From NCBI GenBank assembly GCA_003427395.1, contig BFEA01000222.1:1539925-1570498 (forward strand): a DNA stretch of 30,574 bases, written 5' to 3'. The translations under genes were made by a program, and so were the position numbers. The stretch comes from Chara braunii. Taxonomy: Eukaryota > Streptophyta > Charophyceae > Charales > Characeae. Under the pieces are notes generated by a model, which did no database searches, was not told the DNA's origin, and saw nothing but the letters and a program-made list of their open reading frames with translations. Below are positions 17,506 through 26,725 of the stretch, one piece after another; the stretch's first letter is position 1; every line of letters starts with the position of its first letter.

Positions 17506-18390
17506 TCACATGACTTGACAATTTATGCTCACCTGATCCCGAGCCACAAACTTCTTTAATCTGGAGTCTGATACGCAGTCCTTCCACGTTGTTCCATTCA
17601 TCTCCTCGATTTGGTATGCCCCGTGCTCGCTGCAGCTCGTTATCATGTACGGTCTCAGCCACTTCTTGTTCAATTTCCTCGACCACTGCTTCTCTAGAGA
17701 CGAATCGTACAGCAACACGGTATCTCCCACCTTAAGAGGCTCCTTCCTCACGCGTGCCAACTGATTCCACCTGAACTTATCCTTGGTTCGACTGTCAGTC
17801 ACCCTACTTGCCGCTTCCTGTACCCTATCCACTATGGCTCCAATCTAACGTGCCCTTAAATCCAGCAACTCTTCAAAAGACAGAGTCGTTTTCAGGTTTT
17901 GTCGCCTCCAAGTTTTTAGGAAACTTTTTATAGGGAACATCGCATGTCTGCCATACCATAACGTAACCGGCGCGTAATTGGTGCTTCTCTTGACAGTGAT
18001 GTTTTCCACGAAGAAAGCAACTCTTAGGAAATTAGGCCACTGATTAGGCCTACTGTCTGTCCATTTTGCAAAAAGGTTTGTAATGGTACTGTGTCCTCTT
18101 TCCACTGGTGCGTTTGTCTGAGGGTGTGCCGCAGTCGTATATTCAGCAATCACACCATATCCCCTTAGCAGTGTCTTCACTTCTGCACAAGTGCATTCGG
18201 ACCCCCTCTCCATTATAAATCTCGAAACGAAAGGAAAACGAAGATAATATTCTTTAATGCACCGAGCTAATACCTCTCCCGTCTTCGTGCGAATAACTTC
18301 ACCATCCACAAACCCTGATAGATTGTCTCGTGCATCAAAAATATAATTAAGTCCTCCTATTCGTAGAGGCATAACTAGTAGGTCCAGATG
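17506..18390 (-). pseudogene. retrotransposon integrase core and C-terminal domain
   Basis: The integrase core begins with HLDLLVMPLRIGGLNYIFDA (first catalytic Asp at about 18382-18384). It continues through FVSRFIMERGSECTC and TTAAHPQTNAPVERGHSTI (the catalytic Glu region). At the second catalytic position the expected Asp of the DRGSE motif is Glu (MERGSE), which should disable it. After an in-frame TAG at 17845 the same frame resumes with the C-terminal part: EPLKVGDTVLLYDSSLE, KKWLRPYMI, GAYQIEEMNGTTW and SRLKKF, the typical Ty3/gypsy integrase tail. No chromodomain was recognised. Confidence 0.9.
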
Positions 18391-18596
18391 AACGACCGCT
18401 CCAACTTCACGTATATACCTTGGGTGAAGCGGCTCCCTAGTCTAAGGGAAAACCGCTCCTGACATTGTACACAAGACTTCCAATATTTATCAATCATGTG
18501 TCCCATGTCATCCCAATAATATAAGTCGTAAATCTTAAGATATGTCGTATCTACACTTCTATTACCACCTGTCGTTCCATCATGAAGGGTTGCCAT
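18375..18596 (-). pseudogene. integrase N-terminal zinc-finger region
   Basis: Reads ATLHDGTTGGNRSVDTTYLK, DLYYWDDMGHMIDKYWKSC and VQCQERF: the His-His-Cys-Cys zinc finger that precedes the integrase core. The CxxC pair (SCVQC) is present. The second His of HDGTTGGH appears as Asn, so the finger is probably broken. A frameshift near 18375 separates it from the catalytic core. Confidence 0.85.
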
Positions 18597-18605
18597 AACG
18601 TCAAT

Positions 18606-19031
18606 CTATCGATTTACGCCACAGAGCACCCTTCTGGGATTTCTTTCTTTATTCCTCATAAACAGATGACCATCTCTCACCAAAAAGTTTGGCCACATCT
18701 TGAGGACCCTCTCACTTGCATCCCTTTCCTTCATTTCACAAGAAAGGAGCATTCCTTGCTCTAGATATACTCCGTCATATTCTTCCGTGCGAAAAACCTC
18801 TTTTATTTCTCCTTCTTCAAAATCATCATCCTCTCCTTCGTAGACCACATTCTCTTCCCTATTCTGGCTTTCTCCTTCAATCCTAGCAACTTCATCCTGA
18901 AGCAGCGAATTTGCCAGAACATACATTCCACCTATCAGTCGCTCATGCTTCTCCACCTGTTGGGGTCCACTTTCCAATGTGACCAGATCTTCCTGCAACT
19001 GGTACTTATCCGCCAAAGCCAAATCCATCAT
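18606..19031 (-). pseudogene. spacer between RNase H and integrase
   Basis: A 141-codon minus-strand frame. It has a middle acidic run (EGEDDDFEEGEIKEVF) and ends with LVRDGHLFMRNKERNPRRVL, a sequence typical of the start of Ty3/gypsy integrases just before the zinc finger. It closes with a stop that separates it from the finger-encoding frame. Confidence 0.7.
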
Positions 19032-19084
19032 CCATTATACTCCTGACATTCCCCAAGAATCTTCCTCAACATAAGGTTTGAGGA

Positions 19085-19690
19085 CTATATTCGGCCGTTG
19101 TACATGTCGTGGAGGTGCGAGCCATATAGGTCGCCAGGAGTAACATACTTACCTACGGCTAGAGGCCAGGAGTTAATGTGGAGTTTTACGTCCTGCTCTT
19201 TGTATAGAAACCCATCGACTGGCGGAGTATCTTCAACTACCCCTTTATTTCTCTTATCCCAATCGACGCGACTTAACCCATCTGCTCTATTCTTGTTCCC
19301 AGGAATACGCTCCAACTCGGTCATTTGGCAATGGTTGGATCCGAACGAGCGAAATTCTTAAGTGAGCCAGCCAGGGCAGTTGGGTCAACTCTCGGCACGA
19401 ACTGCCTGCCAAAAAGGTAATTCCTGAAAATTCGTAAACAATGGAGAACTGTCAATGTCTCACGCTTAAACTAGGAGTAGTTTCTCTCAGTTATGTTAAG
19501 CGTTCAATTTTCGAGCCTCAAAGGTCGTTCTTCTCCCTCACAATCTTTCTGGATCAATACACCTCCCAAAGCAGTCGGTCCCGCATCAATTTCCACAATA
19601 AAAGGCCTTGTTAGCGTGGCGTTATGATCTAGTACGCCCAACATTAACCCTCTTTCTTCAAATTCTTTCTTCAGGCCTTTAACTACCAAT
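19085..19690 (-). pseudogene. retrotransposon RNase H
   Basis: The block begins RPFIVEIDAGPTALGGVLIQ (first catalytic Asp). After a TGA at 19504 and a TAG at 19471 it continues FKRETLTVLHCLRIFRNYLF (Glu) and RVDPTALAGSLKNFARSDPT. After a frameshift near 19325 comes LERIPGNKNRADGLSRVDWD, the conserved end of the domain. RNase H degrades the RNA strand of the RNA/DNA hybrid during reverse transcription. The acidic residues are visible but the frame is broken at least three times. Confidence 0.88.
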
Positions 19691-20880
19691 TCATGTTTGT
19701 CTCCTCATTCCTAGTCTTGACCTTGGCGTACAAGCTTTCACAATTGTTCTGTCTTCGCCGCAAACCCTTTAATGAATACTCTCCAAAAATCACACGTTCC
19801 CAGGAAACTCCTTACCTCTGTGATAGTTTCGAATGGTATTGGTCATTCGAGAATCTTGTTGGTCTTCTTAGTATCCGGTCGACGACCCCTCTCGTCGCAC
19901 ACAAACCCTAAGATGGTTGCTCTCGCATACAATGTTTGGACTTTGCTCCACTTGCAGTGAGGTTATGCTCTTTTAGCAAGTCTAGGACCTTGCATAGATC
20001 TTGCACATGATCCCAGACAAACCGTCTAATCCCTGGCCTTACCTCTTGTTCATCTTTCTCCTTTGACCTTTTTATAGCCAGATCATTGTGTAATATGCGG
20101 ACTCACTGGCTGCATTGCTCTTACCATATGCCTTTGAACCATTGCGACTGCATTCGTCCACCCTTGCGGTGTGACATTCATATGAATCAAACCCCGAGGT
20201 GTATGCATTGTTGTCATTGATCTGTCCGAAGGGTACACGGGAAACTGGTCGTAGCCAGAGTACAGATCTATAAGTGATATTATGGACCGTCCTGCGCAGA
20301 CCTCCGAAAGTGCATCAACATTTGGCAGACCACCTGCGTCTCTTACAGTCACATCATTTAATCGTTGCAAGTCATGTACCCATCGCAAGGTCTCATTGGG
20401 TTTGATAAAGCAAAATCAGGGGGATGCATATGGTCCACTTGAGTAATCTGACACGTGCGTGCGGATTTTTCCATCGAGGTAATTGACCACCTTCTCCTCA
20501 TCAGCCGGATTGGAATATCGTGCACCTCACAAATTTCAAGGTTCATGTGGCACAGTGTGTATCCGAATCATCGGAATCTTATCGACATCAAGCCGGTCAC
20601 GCTCATTGTCATTAAAAGCATAGGCAGTATGTCTTCCTTTTATGGTTTCTACCACCAACTGCCTCTCCTGCGGTGTAAGGAAATCTGACTCTCCTATTAG
20701 CAACGCCTCTTCTGTTTCCTGATTGATACGACATGGTCCACTTTCTACATTTTCACGCATTTGTCGTATCAATTCTCGTTCCCGCTCGTAATAAATTTCT
20801 TGCTCCTCAGTCACGAGCACGGGAACTGGGCGGCATTTCTGATCTACCTTTTTGTACCGCCTTTGTGACCCTTGCTTGAG
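19691..20880 (-). pseudogene. reverse transcriptase, YxDD box lost
   Basis: Pre-RT segment YKKVDQKCRPVPVLVTEEQE, then LTPQERQLVVETIKGRHTAYAF. RT fingers read YASP-stop-FCFIKPNETLRWVHDL (TGA at 20416), followed by DAGGLPNVDALSEV, LIDLYSGYDQFPVYPSD (first catalytic Asp) and TPRGLIHMNVTPQGWTNAVA. At the active site the frame runs PHITQ-stop and resumes, shifted, as NDLAIK, so Tyr-x-Asp-Asp is missing through a deletion of about 10 bases near 20085. The thumb/connection continues (FVWDHVQDLCKVLDLLKEHN, FLGTCDFWRVFIKGFAAKTE). It cannot be active. Confidence 0.9.
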
Positions 20881-22019
20881 CTTACCCCTAAAAAAGGTCT
20901 AGTGCTGCTCTGGGAATTGGCTCCTGTCGGTCCTCCTATCCTTTCAGGCACTCGATATACCAATTCTGCTTCTCCTTCCCCCATTTGTTCTATCACCTTT
21001 TCTCTCAGGGCCTCTACAGCTTCCGGGTCTGCCATCTCATAGGTCGACACTATGTCCAAAGCATCGCCTATACTGGCCAAGCTAAGAGTCAGTGTTTCCG
21101 GCCTTTTCTCTTCTTCCAATTCGCCACTTCCTAGCCTCCTTCTCTCCTTTTCTGACTCTTCGATTGTGAAGGAGCCAGGATTGGGTCGGTTTCTTACACT
21201 TCGTAACCCTGTATTCCTGCATATGATAACCTCATAGTTGCCACACACTGGGTCGCATAAGATGAGGAACATCGTCCCATCATGCTTGTTGAGTATAAGG
21301 GTTTTTGTTTGGGTCAAAAAAGATCGGCCCAGTAAGATGGGATGATCGAGATCATGCATGACAAAGAAACAACTTCTCACTTTAACCTTGCCAATCTCCA
21401 TAATTACTCCCGATGCGGTCCCTACAAACACTGACCGACTATTAGCTCTCATTAGAACTCCGTTATCGGAGCGATTTATTTCCTTTCCCAAACGCAAAGC
21501 ATACTCCTCCCTTATGAGGTTCATCTCTGCGCCGGTGTCCACCATTATCGGGCACATTTCCCTTTTTACTACTATATCCAAACACCCACATGCGACAAAC
21601 TTCCAATCCATCTTTATACCGGTTTCCGCCCATTCCGCTTCCGAGGGGATTATGGCCCCCAATCTCACACAAACCACAATCTTTCTGGTTAATCGAGCCT
21701 TGAGCTCGTCCCGAAGCCTTGGGGCTGAGGCCAAAACCTCCTTCAGATTCATAAGATGATTATGACTCTCAAGGATTTTGCCCATCATCTCCTCTACATC
21801 ATACCCTTCTTCCACCCGGACAGTGTACTTTTTTTTCTTTCCCTCTGTAACTTTGTCAGTGTCTGCCTTAACACCCCTCTTTTTGACCCTTTGCTCAACT
21901 TTCTTATCTTCTTCTTTTTTTAACCTCTCATCTTCTTCGTCCTCATCTTTTGGGACATTCACATTTTTTTTCTCCCTGCTAGACTCAGGGATTTCCTTTA
22001 CTGGCTCATCGGAGCTCAC
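20844..22019 (-). CDS. retrotransposon gag-pro ORF with aspartic protease
   Basis: The longest open frame in the window, 391 codons. Residues 1-65 are highly charged Lys/Glu/Asp (gag-like linker). Residues about 85-110 read SHNHLMNLKEVLASAPRLRD. The retropepsin-like domain has the active-site motif VDTGAEMNLI (Asp161-Thr-Gly-Ala) and the second-half motif DHPILLGRSFL at 225-235, as in Ty3/gypsy proteases that mature the polyprotein. The C-terminus is variable. This domain is the only one free of stops, so it is either recently broken around its edges or decayed by chance elsewhere. The start Met is probably not the real one, because homologous-looking sequence continues upstream beyond stops at 22047 and 22062. 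Confidence 0.88.
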   Translation of the reverse strand: MSSDEPVKEIPESSREKKNVNVPKDEDEEDERLKKEEDKKVEQRVKKRGVKADTDKVTEGKKKKYTVRVEEGYDVEEMMGKILESHNHLMNLKEVLASAPRLRDELKARLTRKIVVCVRLGAIIPSEAEWAETGIKMDWKFVACGCLDIVVKREMCPIMVDTGAEMNLIREEYALRLGKEINRSDNGVLMRANSRSVFVGTASGVIMEIGKVKVRSCFFVMHDLDHPILLGRSFLTQTKTLILNKHDGTMFLILCDPVCGNYEVIICRNTGLRSVRNRPNPGSFTIEESEKERRRLGSGELEEEKRPETLTLSLASIGDALDIVSTYEMADPEAVEALREKVIEQMGEGEAELVYRVPERIGGPTGANSQSSTRPFLGVSSSKGHKGGTKR

Positions 22020-22061
22020 CGGCCGCTTGGCCCTTGTCCTAACTGCCTATGATACTCTTCC

Positions 22062-22409
22062 TCACGTAGATGGTGGCCTATAAGCCACTCCGGATCGAGG
22101 CGTTGGCCCCGAAATTATTACATTCGGTAAGTTCCCGGACCCTCCTTGCGATCCGGGACCCAAATCGTAGAGATATACCAGCGGCTCTTTACCATTCCAC
22201 TCCTTGACCTCCTCACACATACTGGTGAATTTATCTTGATATCTTCCTATTTTTGTCAATAGATCCTCCATCCTTTCCGTTGTTCTCCGCGCCTCATTCC
22301 AGTAACCTTCCTCTATCTCATTGTCAGATTCCACCACAATTGGCTTTTCCTTGACAGTGCCAACTTTCCTTTCCTGTTCTACCTCCTCATTCTCTCCTAT
22401 TTCTTCCAC
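22062..22409 (-). pseudogene. gag-side fragment of the retrotransposon
   Basis: A 115-codon frame in the same register as the protease ORF, ending at TGA 22062 with a further TAG at 22047 before the protease ORF opens. It is acidic and coiled-coil-like (RRTTERMEDLLTKIGRYQDK), then LVYLYDLGPGSQGGSGNLPN. No CCHC zinc knuckle is present. The two stops imply loss of gag-pro continuity, unless they are read through. Confidence 0.65.
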
Positions 22410-22442
22410 CCTAACATCAGAGCGGTGTCAGACCAAATACCC

Positions 22443-23108
22443 TTACAAGAATACCATGTTTTTGCATTCGACATGGTGACGGCGTCGGCTACCATAATGG
22501 AGCCAGTCGGGAACGGAAAGGGTGTGCACGCCTGAGCGTGACGTTCGAACTGGATTCCTTGGCCAATGAGGCCGGGGCGAATCGGTAAGAAAATTTCGAG
22601 AGTACGAGCATGCGTTATTATGACGCGTGCTGTAATGATTAGGATCGGTAGTAATATCCCTCGATAGAGGAGGTCGTGGGGTCAGGTGGGTTAATGATGT
22701 GTCAGGTAGATCTACGACACGCACTAAGACTTGGTCTAGTGCCTGTCTGTCTTCCGGTGCCAGTTGTTCGAAAAATTTCGACTTTTGTCTTCCCCAACTC
22801 GGTCCGAGTTGAGTAACCACCGCATCTACCTCAATGTTGTGTGGTACCGACCTACCTGCTACTTGAGTGTTGTCCGTCGCTCTTAATGCGTAGCGGACCT
22901 CTTTTTTACGCCACTTGAATGTCGCGGCCATGGCTAGGTACCGGCCTACCCGCTGCTTGATTGTTTCCCCGCCTCGACCCTCAATGTCGTGGCCACGGCT
23001 GAGAACCGGCCCATTGGGCCTTTCAATTGACCAAGTGCCTTGATGGTCACACACACACTCAAGCAGACAAGCACTCAGATAGGCCGCAGGACCGGCAAGC
23101 AGGCACAT
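22443..23108 (-). CDS. 221-codon ORF, unrecognised; possible gag leader
   Basis: It lies directly upstream of the gag-pro frame on the same strand. The middle is protein-like (MAATFKWRKKEVRYALRATD, FFEQLAPEDRQALDQVLVRV); the C-terminal third is Arg/Pro/His-rich and less convincing. The 5' part overlaps short repeated words (GGCCATGGCTAGGTACCGGC and variants at 22845, 22927 and 22991), which suggests some of it is repeat DNA. No domain was recognised. It may be the N-terminal gag region, a neighbouring element, or a chance frame. Confidence 0.3.
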   Translation of the reverse strand: MCLLAGPAAYLSACLLECVCDHQGTWSIERPNGPVLSRGHDIEGRGGETIKQRVGRYLAMAATFKWRKKEVRYALRATDNTQVAGRSVPHNIEVDAVVTQLGPSWGRQKSKFFEQLAPEDRQALDQVLVRVVDLPDTSLTHLTPRPPLSRDITTDPNHYSTRHNNACSYSRNFLTDSPRPHWPRNPVRTSRSGVHTLSVPDWLHYGSRRRHHVECKNMVFL

Positions 23109-23280
23109 ACACAGGCTTAAAGACGGGGTCGGACCGCTGGCCGGGCCAAGCCCCGAGACATTGCTCTATACATACCAGAGCAGCTCTTTTTCTACTTGAA
23201 GTGGGAGCTAGTTCAGTAGGTTTTAGGACTGTTTGATATATGAGGGATCTGGGAATCAAAACCTACCGCCTGTTGAGATA

Positions 23281-23436
23281 GCTCCCTTTTGAAAAGAGCT
23301 CGACTTATGTTTCACCCGATACCGAAAGGCTGGGACTTGAACCCGTGACCTCTGTATAGGAAGTTAGTTAGAGGACAATAGACTCTAAGCCCCGGATCCG
23401 ACAGGTGGTTCCACGGGGCGATTAGCAGTTAGATTC
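23281..23436 (-). mobile_element. tRNA-related SINE-like fragment
   Basis: On the minus strand the string AGAGGTCACGGGTTCAAGTC followed by CCAG is a strong Pol III box B / T-arm match and resembles the head of plant tRNA-derived SINEs. Upstream, GGGGCTTAGAGTCTATTGTC could contain a weak box A. The intervening CCTCT...AGAGG cannot form a normal anticodon arm, so it is not a functional tRNA. No tail or target duplication was seen. Confidence 0.4.
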
Positions 23437-23479
23437 CTTCGTGTTTGTTTTTTTTTTAATCTTAAACGATTAGATTCCT

Positions 23480-23481
23480 TC

Positions 23482-23513
<32 letters not shown>
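23480..23513. repeat. (ATT)n microsatellite
   Basis: About 11 TTA units, with a second T-rich run and TTTTTTTTT near 23535-23543. Confidence 0.95.
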
Positions 23514-23515
<2 letters not shown>

Positions 23516-23557
23516 TTTACTATTGAAATCAGTATTTTTTTTTAGATAGTTTGTTTT

Positions 23558-23592
23558 GATGAATCTGTCGCGAGATTAGCGACGGATTCATC
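23558..23592. repeat. small hairpin, 14-bp arms
   Basis: GATGAATCTGTCGC, 7-base loop, GCGACGGATTCATC. There is one mismatch, which would be a G-U pair in RNA. It marks the boundary between AT-rich sequence on the left and the GC/purine-rich block on the right. Confidence 0.75.
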
Positions 23593-24260
23593 GAAAGGCA
23601 ACCCAATACACCACGAGTATCGGCTCGAAGTCGAGAGGGCCGCTCGATAGGGGCTCACAACCGCGAGAGCAAGCGGGCGTGAGGGGGAGATGGCCGCGCG
23701 GTAGGAAGAAGGAGCGAGCGCGGGCGTGAGCAGGACAGCGAAGGAGAACCGCGCGGAGGTAGCGCGGGTTAGTAGGAAGTGCGCGAGGGAAGAAAAGCGC
23801 AACGAGATGCGGGAAGTAGAGGAGAATGAGCGAGGAGTGGGGAACCGTGGAGATGGTGAGCGGGATAGCAAGGAGAGGAGGTAGCAAGGCAGAGAAGGCG
23901 CGCGAGAGGAGTTGAGCAGGGTGTGATGGAGATGGCCGCGCGGTAGGAGGAGAGAGCGAAGAAAGCTAGCAAGGAGGGCATCGTGCAGGGGTGCGAGCGC
24001 AGAGGTAGGAAAGACCGGCGCGGGGGTAGTGCGCAAGCAACCCGCGAGATAGCGCACGGGGAAAAGTGATAGCGCAAAGAAGAAGAAGAGAAGGGGAGAA
24101 GAAGAAGAGGGAAGAAGAAGAAGAAGAAGAAGAAGAAGAAGAAGAAGAAGATAGGAGAAAAAGGAGAAGGAAGGGGGGAAAGGAAAGACTTACCTCCCAA
24201 CCGGCGACGACGACTTCCCGGCGCAAGTCCTGGACCTGGGGCTTGAACTACGAGAGACGC
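23593..24260. repeat. purine-rich, GC-rich block with direct repeat and (AAG)n
   Basis: The plus strand is strongly purine-biased. A 20-base word GGAGATGGCCGCGCGGTAGG occurs near 23687 and again near 23930, about 243 bases apart. A GAA/AAG microsatellite lies at 24075-24150. The long minus-strand frames over this block (Ser/Pro/Leu/Arg-rich, ending in poly-Ser or poly-Phe) follow the composition and are not supported as genes. Confidence 0.6.
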
Positions 24261-24341
24261 CAGCTGATTGCTACGGGCTGACTACGACGACAGAAAGGAA
24301 GCAAGAAGGGAAAACAGGTAAGCCTTCGACCTCGCGGCTTA

Positions 24342-24424
24342 CCTCGGGATACATCGGTAGGATAAAACAAAATAAATAAAATAAATAAATGGATAAAATA
24401 AATAAATAAATAAATAAAATAATA
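24342..24424. repeat. half-copy of ATCGATAG motif and (AAAT)n tract
   Basis: CCTCGGGATACATCGGTAGG followed by ATAAAACA resembles the end of the foldback elements at 24731 and 25511 and the half-copy at 24846 (CCTCGGGATATATCGATCGG). It runs straight into AAATAAAT repeats up to 24424. Confidence 0.5.
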
Positions 24425-24479
24425 AAAACGAATGCATCTACCGCCAGGGTGGATATGTACATTACCACACACCGCGCGG

Positions 24480-24598
24480 CGTGTGTGTATGCGTGTGTGA
24501 GTGTGTGTGCGAGTGTGTGTGTATATGGGTGTGTATGTGTGTGAGTACGTGTGTGTATGTGCGTGAGATTGTGTGTCTGTGTGTGTGTGTGTGCGTGC

Positions 24599-24663
<65 letters not shown>
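24480..24663. repeat. (GT)n/(GA)n compound microsatellite
   Basis: Interrupted GT repeats at 24480-24600 followed by a pure GA run at 24601-24663. Confidence 0.97.
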
Positions 24664-24665
<2 letters not shown>

Positions 24666-24730
24666 GATAAAGTCTCCAACCTTGGCCAACAGCTAAGTAT
24701 CCTACCCGTGGCGCGCCGCACGCTACCTGG

Positions 24731-24818
24731 ATCGATAGAATGAGCAAATCAAAAAGTGGCAGTGTATATTTCCACGTCTCAGCGGAAGATTCATTCCGTT
24801 TTTTCTCATCCTATCGAT
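24731..24818. mobile_element. 88-bp foldback element, copy 1
   Basis: Ends are inverted: ATCGATAGAATGAGCAAA on the left and, read in reverse complement, ATCGATAGGATGAGAAAA on the right. The inside contains AGTGTATATTTCCACGTCTC then AGCGGAAGATTCATTCC, which in reverse complement is the TGAATCTTCCGCT repeat of the 2.4-3.5 kb region. GT repeats follow on the right. It is probably a tiny non-autonomous element or a conserved repeat module. Confidence 0.7.
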
Positions 24819-24845
24819 GACATGTGTGTGTGTGTGCGTGTGTGC

Positions 24846-24876
24846 CTCGGGATATATCGATCGGATGAGCAACATC
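24846..24876 (+). repeat. half-copy of ATCGAT foldback end
   Basis: CCTCGGGATATATCGATCGG followed by ATGAGCAACATC. It shares ATCGATxGGATGAGCAA with the left end of the foldback copies but has no right arm. It follows a GT run directly. Confidence 0.5.
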
Positions 24877-25078
24877 GAACGAACCTTTCCACCACTGCGA
24901 CTAGATACGTTTAAAGTGGGTAAAAGGGTGTAAGGGTGAAGTTTTCCGCTGTTATGAGTGGCGGAAGAGGTAGGAGGAAGATCGAAGTAAAAGAGGGGAG
25001 AACGAGGGTCACGAAGAAAGGAAAAGAAGGTGTTCAAGGCCGTTACCATCTTCGGAGGAATCAGTCTCTTTCGTCACC

Positions 25079-25258
25079 TTACAATCGTCGTTTTATTGCC
25101 ATCTTCTTCAAGCAATGATCATCATCTCGTCCGCAGATGTTCTCCACGTTGTTGAGGCCGTTCCTGACACCCATTATGGCGGCCATCCTTGACTATTGGG
25201 CCGCCTTCGCAATTAACTGAGCTATGGTCTTCCTCATAGCTTGGATGACGGTTGTTGT
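25079..25258 (-). pseudogene. possible short coding remnant, unrecognised
   Basis: One minus-strand frame reads TTTVIQAMRKTIAQLIAKAA, then a TAG at 25193, then SRMAAIMGVRNGLNNVENIC and HCLKKMAIKRRL before a TAA at 25079. The composition is protein-like, but an alternative overlapping minus frame without stops also crosses it (25122-25574, containing microsatellite-derived poly-Ser-Leu). No domain was recognised. It may be an eroded exon or transposon ORF. Confidence 0.25.
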
Positions 25259-25397
25259 CTAGGAACGATCGTGCTCGACTTCGTGGCTGGCGTGTCGCCT
25301 GACAAACCCGTATAACGCATGTGCACATACAAGAACGCATGTGTGTGGGAGTGCGTGAGTGCATGCGAATAGATGTGGATGAGTGTGTGTTTATAAG

Positions 25398-25510
<113 letters not shown>

Positions 25511-25599
25511 ATCGATAGAACGAGCAAAACAAAAAGTGACAGTGTATATTTCCACGTTTCAGCGGAAGATTCATTCCGTTTTTTGCTTATCCTATCGAT
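25511..25599. mobile_element. 89-bp foldback element, copy 2
   Basis: Same ends and interior as the copy at 24731 (exactly 780 bases upstream), about 90% identical by eye: ATCGATAGAACGAGCAAAAC on the left, CCTATCGAT on the right, and the conserved AGTGTATATTTCCACGTTTC-AGCGGAAGATTCATTCC core. It is bounded by a GA microsatellite on the left and GTGTGTGTG on the right, as copy 1 nearly is. Confidence 0.7.
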
Positions 25600-25663
25600 G
25601 GAATGTGTGTGTGTGAAACGTTCACGATTCGACCAAGGAGGGAGAGAGAGAGAGAGAGCGTGA

Positions 25664-25911
25664 GAGGCACTCACCTGTTCGGCTAGTCCTGATCGCACCG
25701 GCCGGGCAATCAGCCCGAACGCAATGCACCCCTCCCGACGAGGCACTCACCTGTTCGGNGAGGCACTCACCTGTTCGGCTAGTCCTGATCGCACCGGCCG
25801 GGCAATCAGCCCGAACGCAATGCACCCCTCCCGACGAGGCACTCACCTGTTCGGCTAGTCCTGATCGCACCGGCCGGGCAATCAGCCCGAACGCAATGCA
25901 CCCCTCCCGAC
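25664..25911 (+). repeat. 76-bp tandem repeat, 3 identical copies plus partial, with N
   Basis: Units start GAGGCACTCACCTGTTCGGC at 25664, 25760 and 25836 and are identical. A 19-base partial unit at 25740-25758 ends at an N (25759), after which the unit restarts from its first base. Perfect identity and a restart at the N suggest that at least one copy is an assembly duplication around a gap. The unit contains ATCGCACCGGCCGGGCAATC and no coding domain. Confidence 0.9.
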
Positions 25912-25958
25912 TGACTGTATCGGGCTGAAAAAGAGATAGCTTATATGCATTCTATTTG

Positions 25959-25961
<3 letters not shown>

Positions 25962-26003
<42 letters not shown>

Positions 26004-26028
26004 GTTATTATTATCATATTATTATCGA
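25962..26028. repeat. (TTA)n microsatellite
   Basis: ATT units with a few GTT and CAT interruptions. Confidence 0.95.
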
Positions 26029-26689
26029 TTATTATGTCGGTATCTTTTTGTTATTTCGAGTTACGATTGCGCTTATAGACCATTAATATGGCTAGGTGGT
26101 TATAAGATCGCAAAACACGTCGTGCCGGCCATCACAACTGCTATATGGCCGATGTTTCTCTGTTGTTATTTCACCTTGATTGAAACCACGAAAATGGTCA
26201 GATACGCTCGGATGCGCGTCTGAGAGAGAGAGAGTTTGTGTATGAGAGAGAGGAAGAAGGGAGAGAAGGAAAGAAGAGGGAACGAGAGGAGGCATGATTG
26301 TCCTTGGGTGCATGTGCATCTGGGAGTATGGGGGATCGAGGTTGTGAGTGATAAGAGTTACGTACTTGGTGCGTGAAGCGAACGACACCGACCGATGTAT
26401 GCTTGTACTTNGGGAAAACTGTTGTNTTCAACATTCTGCATTGTAGTCTAGGTCAGATAGGATCTGCCATCTATAGTCTGGGCGCTGAGCGCCAGATAGG
26501 ATATCAACTTTGGTTCTTCGTTGATGATGATGAGACTGTTCCAGCATTCTCGATTTTGAGCTTTTGCAGTGCTCTTATTTGGTGAAACTCGTGATGCAGT
26601 CCTGCTGTTGGTTCGAAGTCACAAGTATCTGGTCTTGTGTATAGGATGTTGTTCGATTACTGGATTCGCTGTTACTCATCTTTCTTGCA

Positions 26690-26693
<4 letters not shown>
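26029..26693. other. unannotated stretch with two Ns
   Basis: No gene is visible. A short GA run lies at 26222-26234 and Ns at 26411 and 26426. The palindromic string GGGCGCTGAGCGCC at 26480 recurs as GGGCGCTGGGCGCC at 28641. Confidence 0.4.
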
Positions 26694-26723
<30 letters not shown>

Positions 26724-26725
26724 GT
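26694..26725. repeat. (TTA)n microsatellite
   Basis: About 10 pure TTA units. Confidence 0.95.

Larger units (their letters stand above)
17506..22409 (-). mobile_element. decayed Ty3/gypsy-type LTR retrotransposon internal region
   Basis: On the minus strand the order is gag-side ORF, aspartic protease, reverse transcriptase, RNase H, spacer, integrase with C-terminal domain. Having RNase H before integrase is the Ty3/gypsy order. The reading frame is cut by many stops and shifts: TGA 22062, TAG 22047, a shift near 20860, TGA 20416, a shift at about 20085, TGA 19504, TAG 19471, a shift near 19325, a shift near 18375 and TAG 17845. Several stops sit where a C-to-T change gives TAG from CAG. 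LTRs, primer-binding site and polypurine tract were not identified. It cannot be autonomous. Confidence 0.93.

Noticed and set aside
22405-22430. Plus-strand ATCAGAGCGGTG resembling the initiator-tRNA primer-binding site (TATCAGAGC)
   Set aside because: It is in the wrong orientation for the minus-strand retrotransposon and no LTR end precedes it; probably coincidence.
23325-23430. Functional tRNA gene on the minus strand
   Set aside because: Box B/T-arm is good, but no proper anticodon arm, D-arm or acceptor stem can be formed; SINE-like remnant preferred.
23542-24226. Overlapping 99-171-codon minus-strand ORFs
   Set aside because: Composition (Ser, Pro, Leu, Arg, poly-Ser/Phe) is dictated by the purine-rich plus strand and (AAG)n; three frames are open at once and none shows a domain.
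24248-24747. Long minus-strand frames rich in Leu-Ser and Thr-His
   Set aside because: They are translations of GA/GT/AAAT microsatellites; any frame across a dinucleotide repeat stays open.
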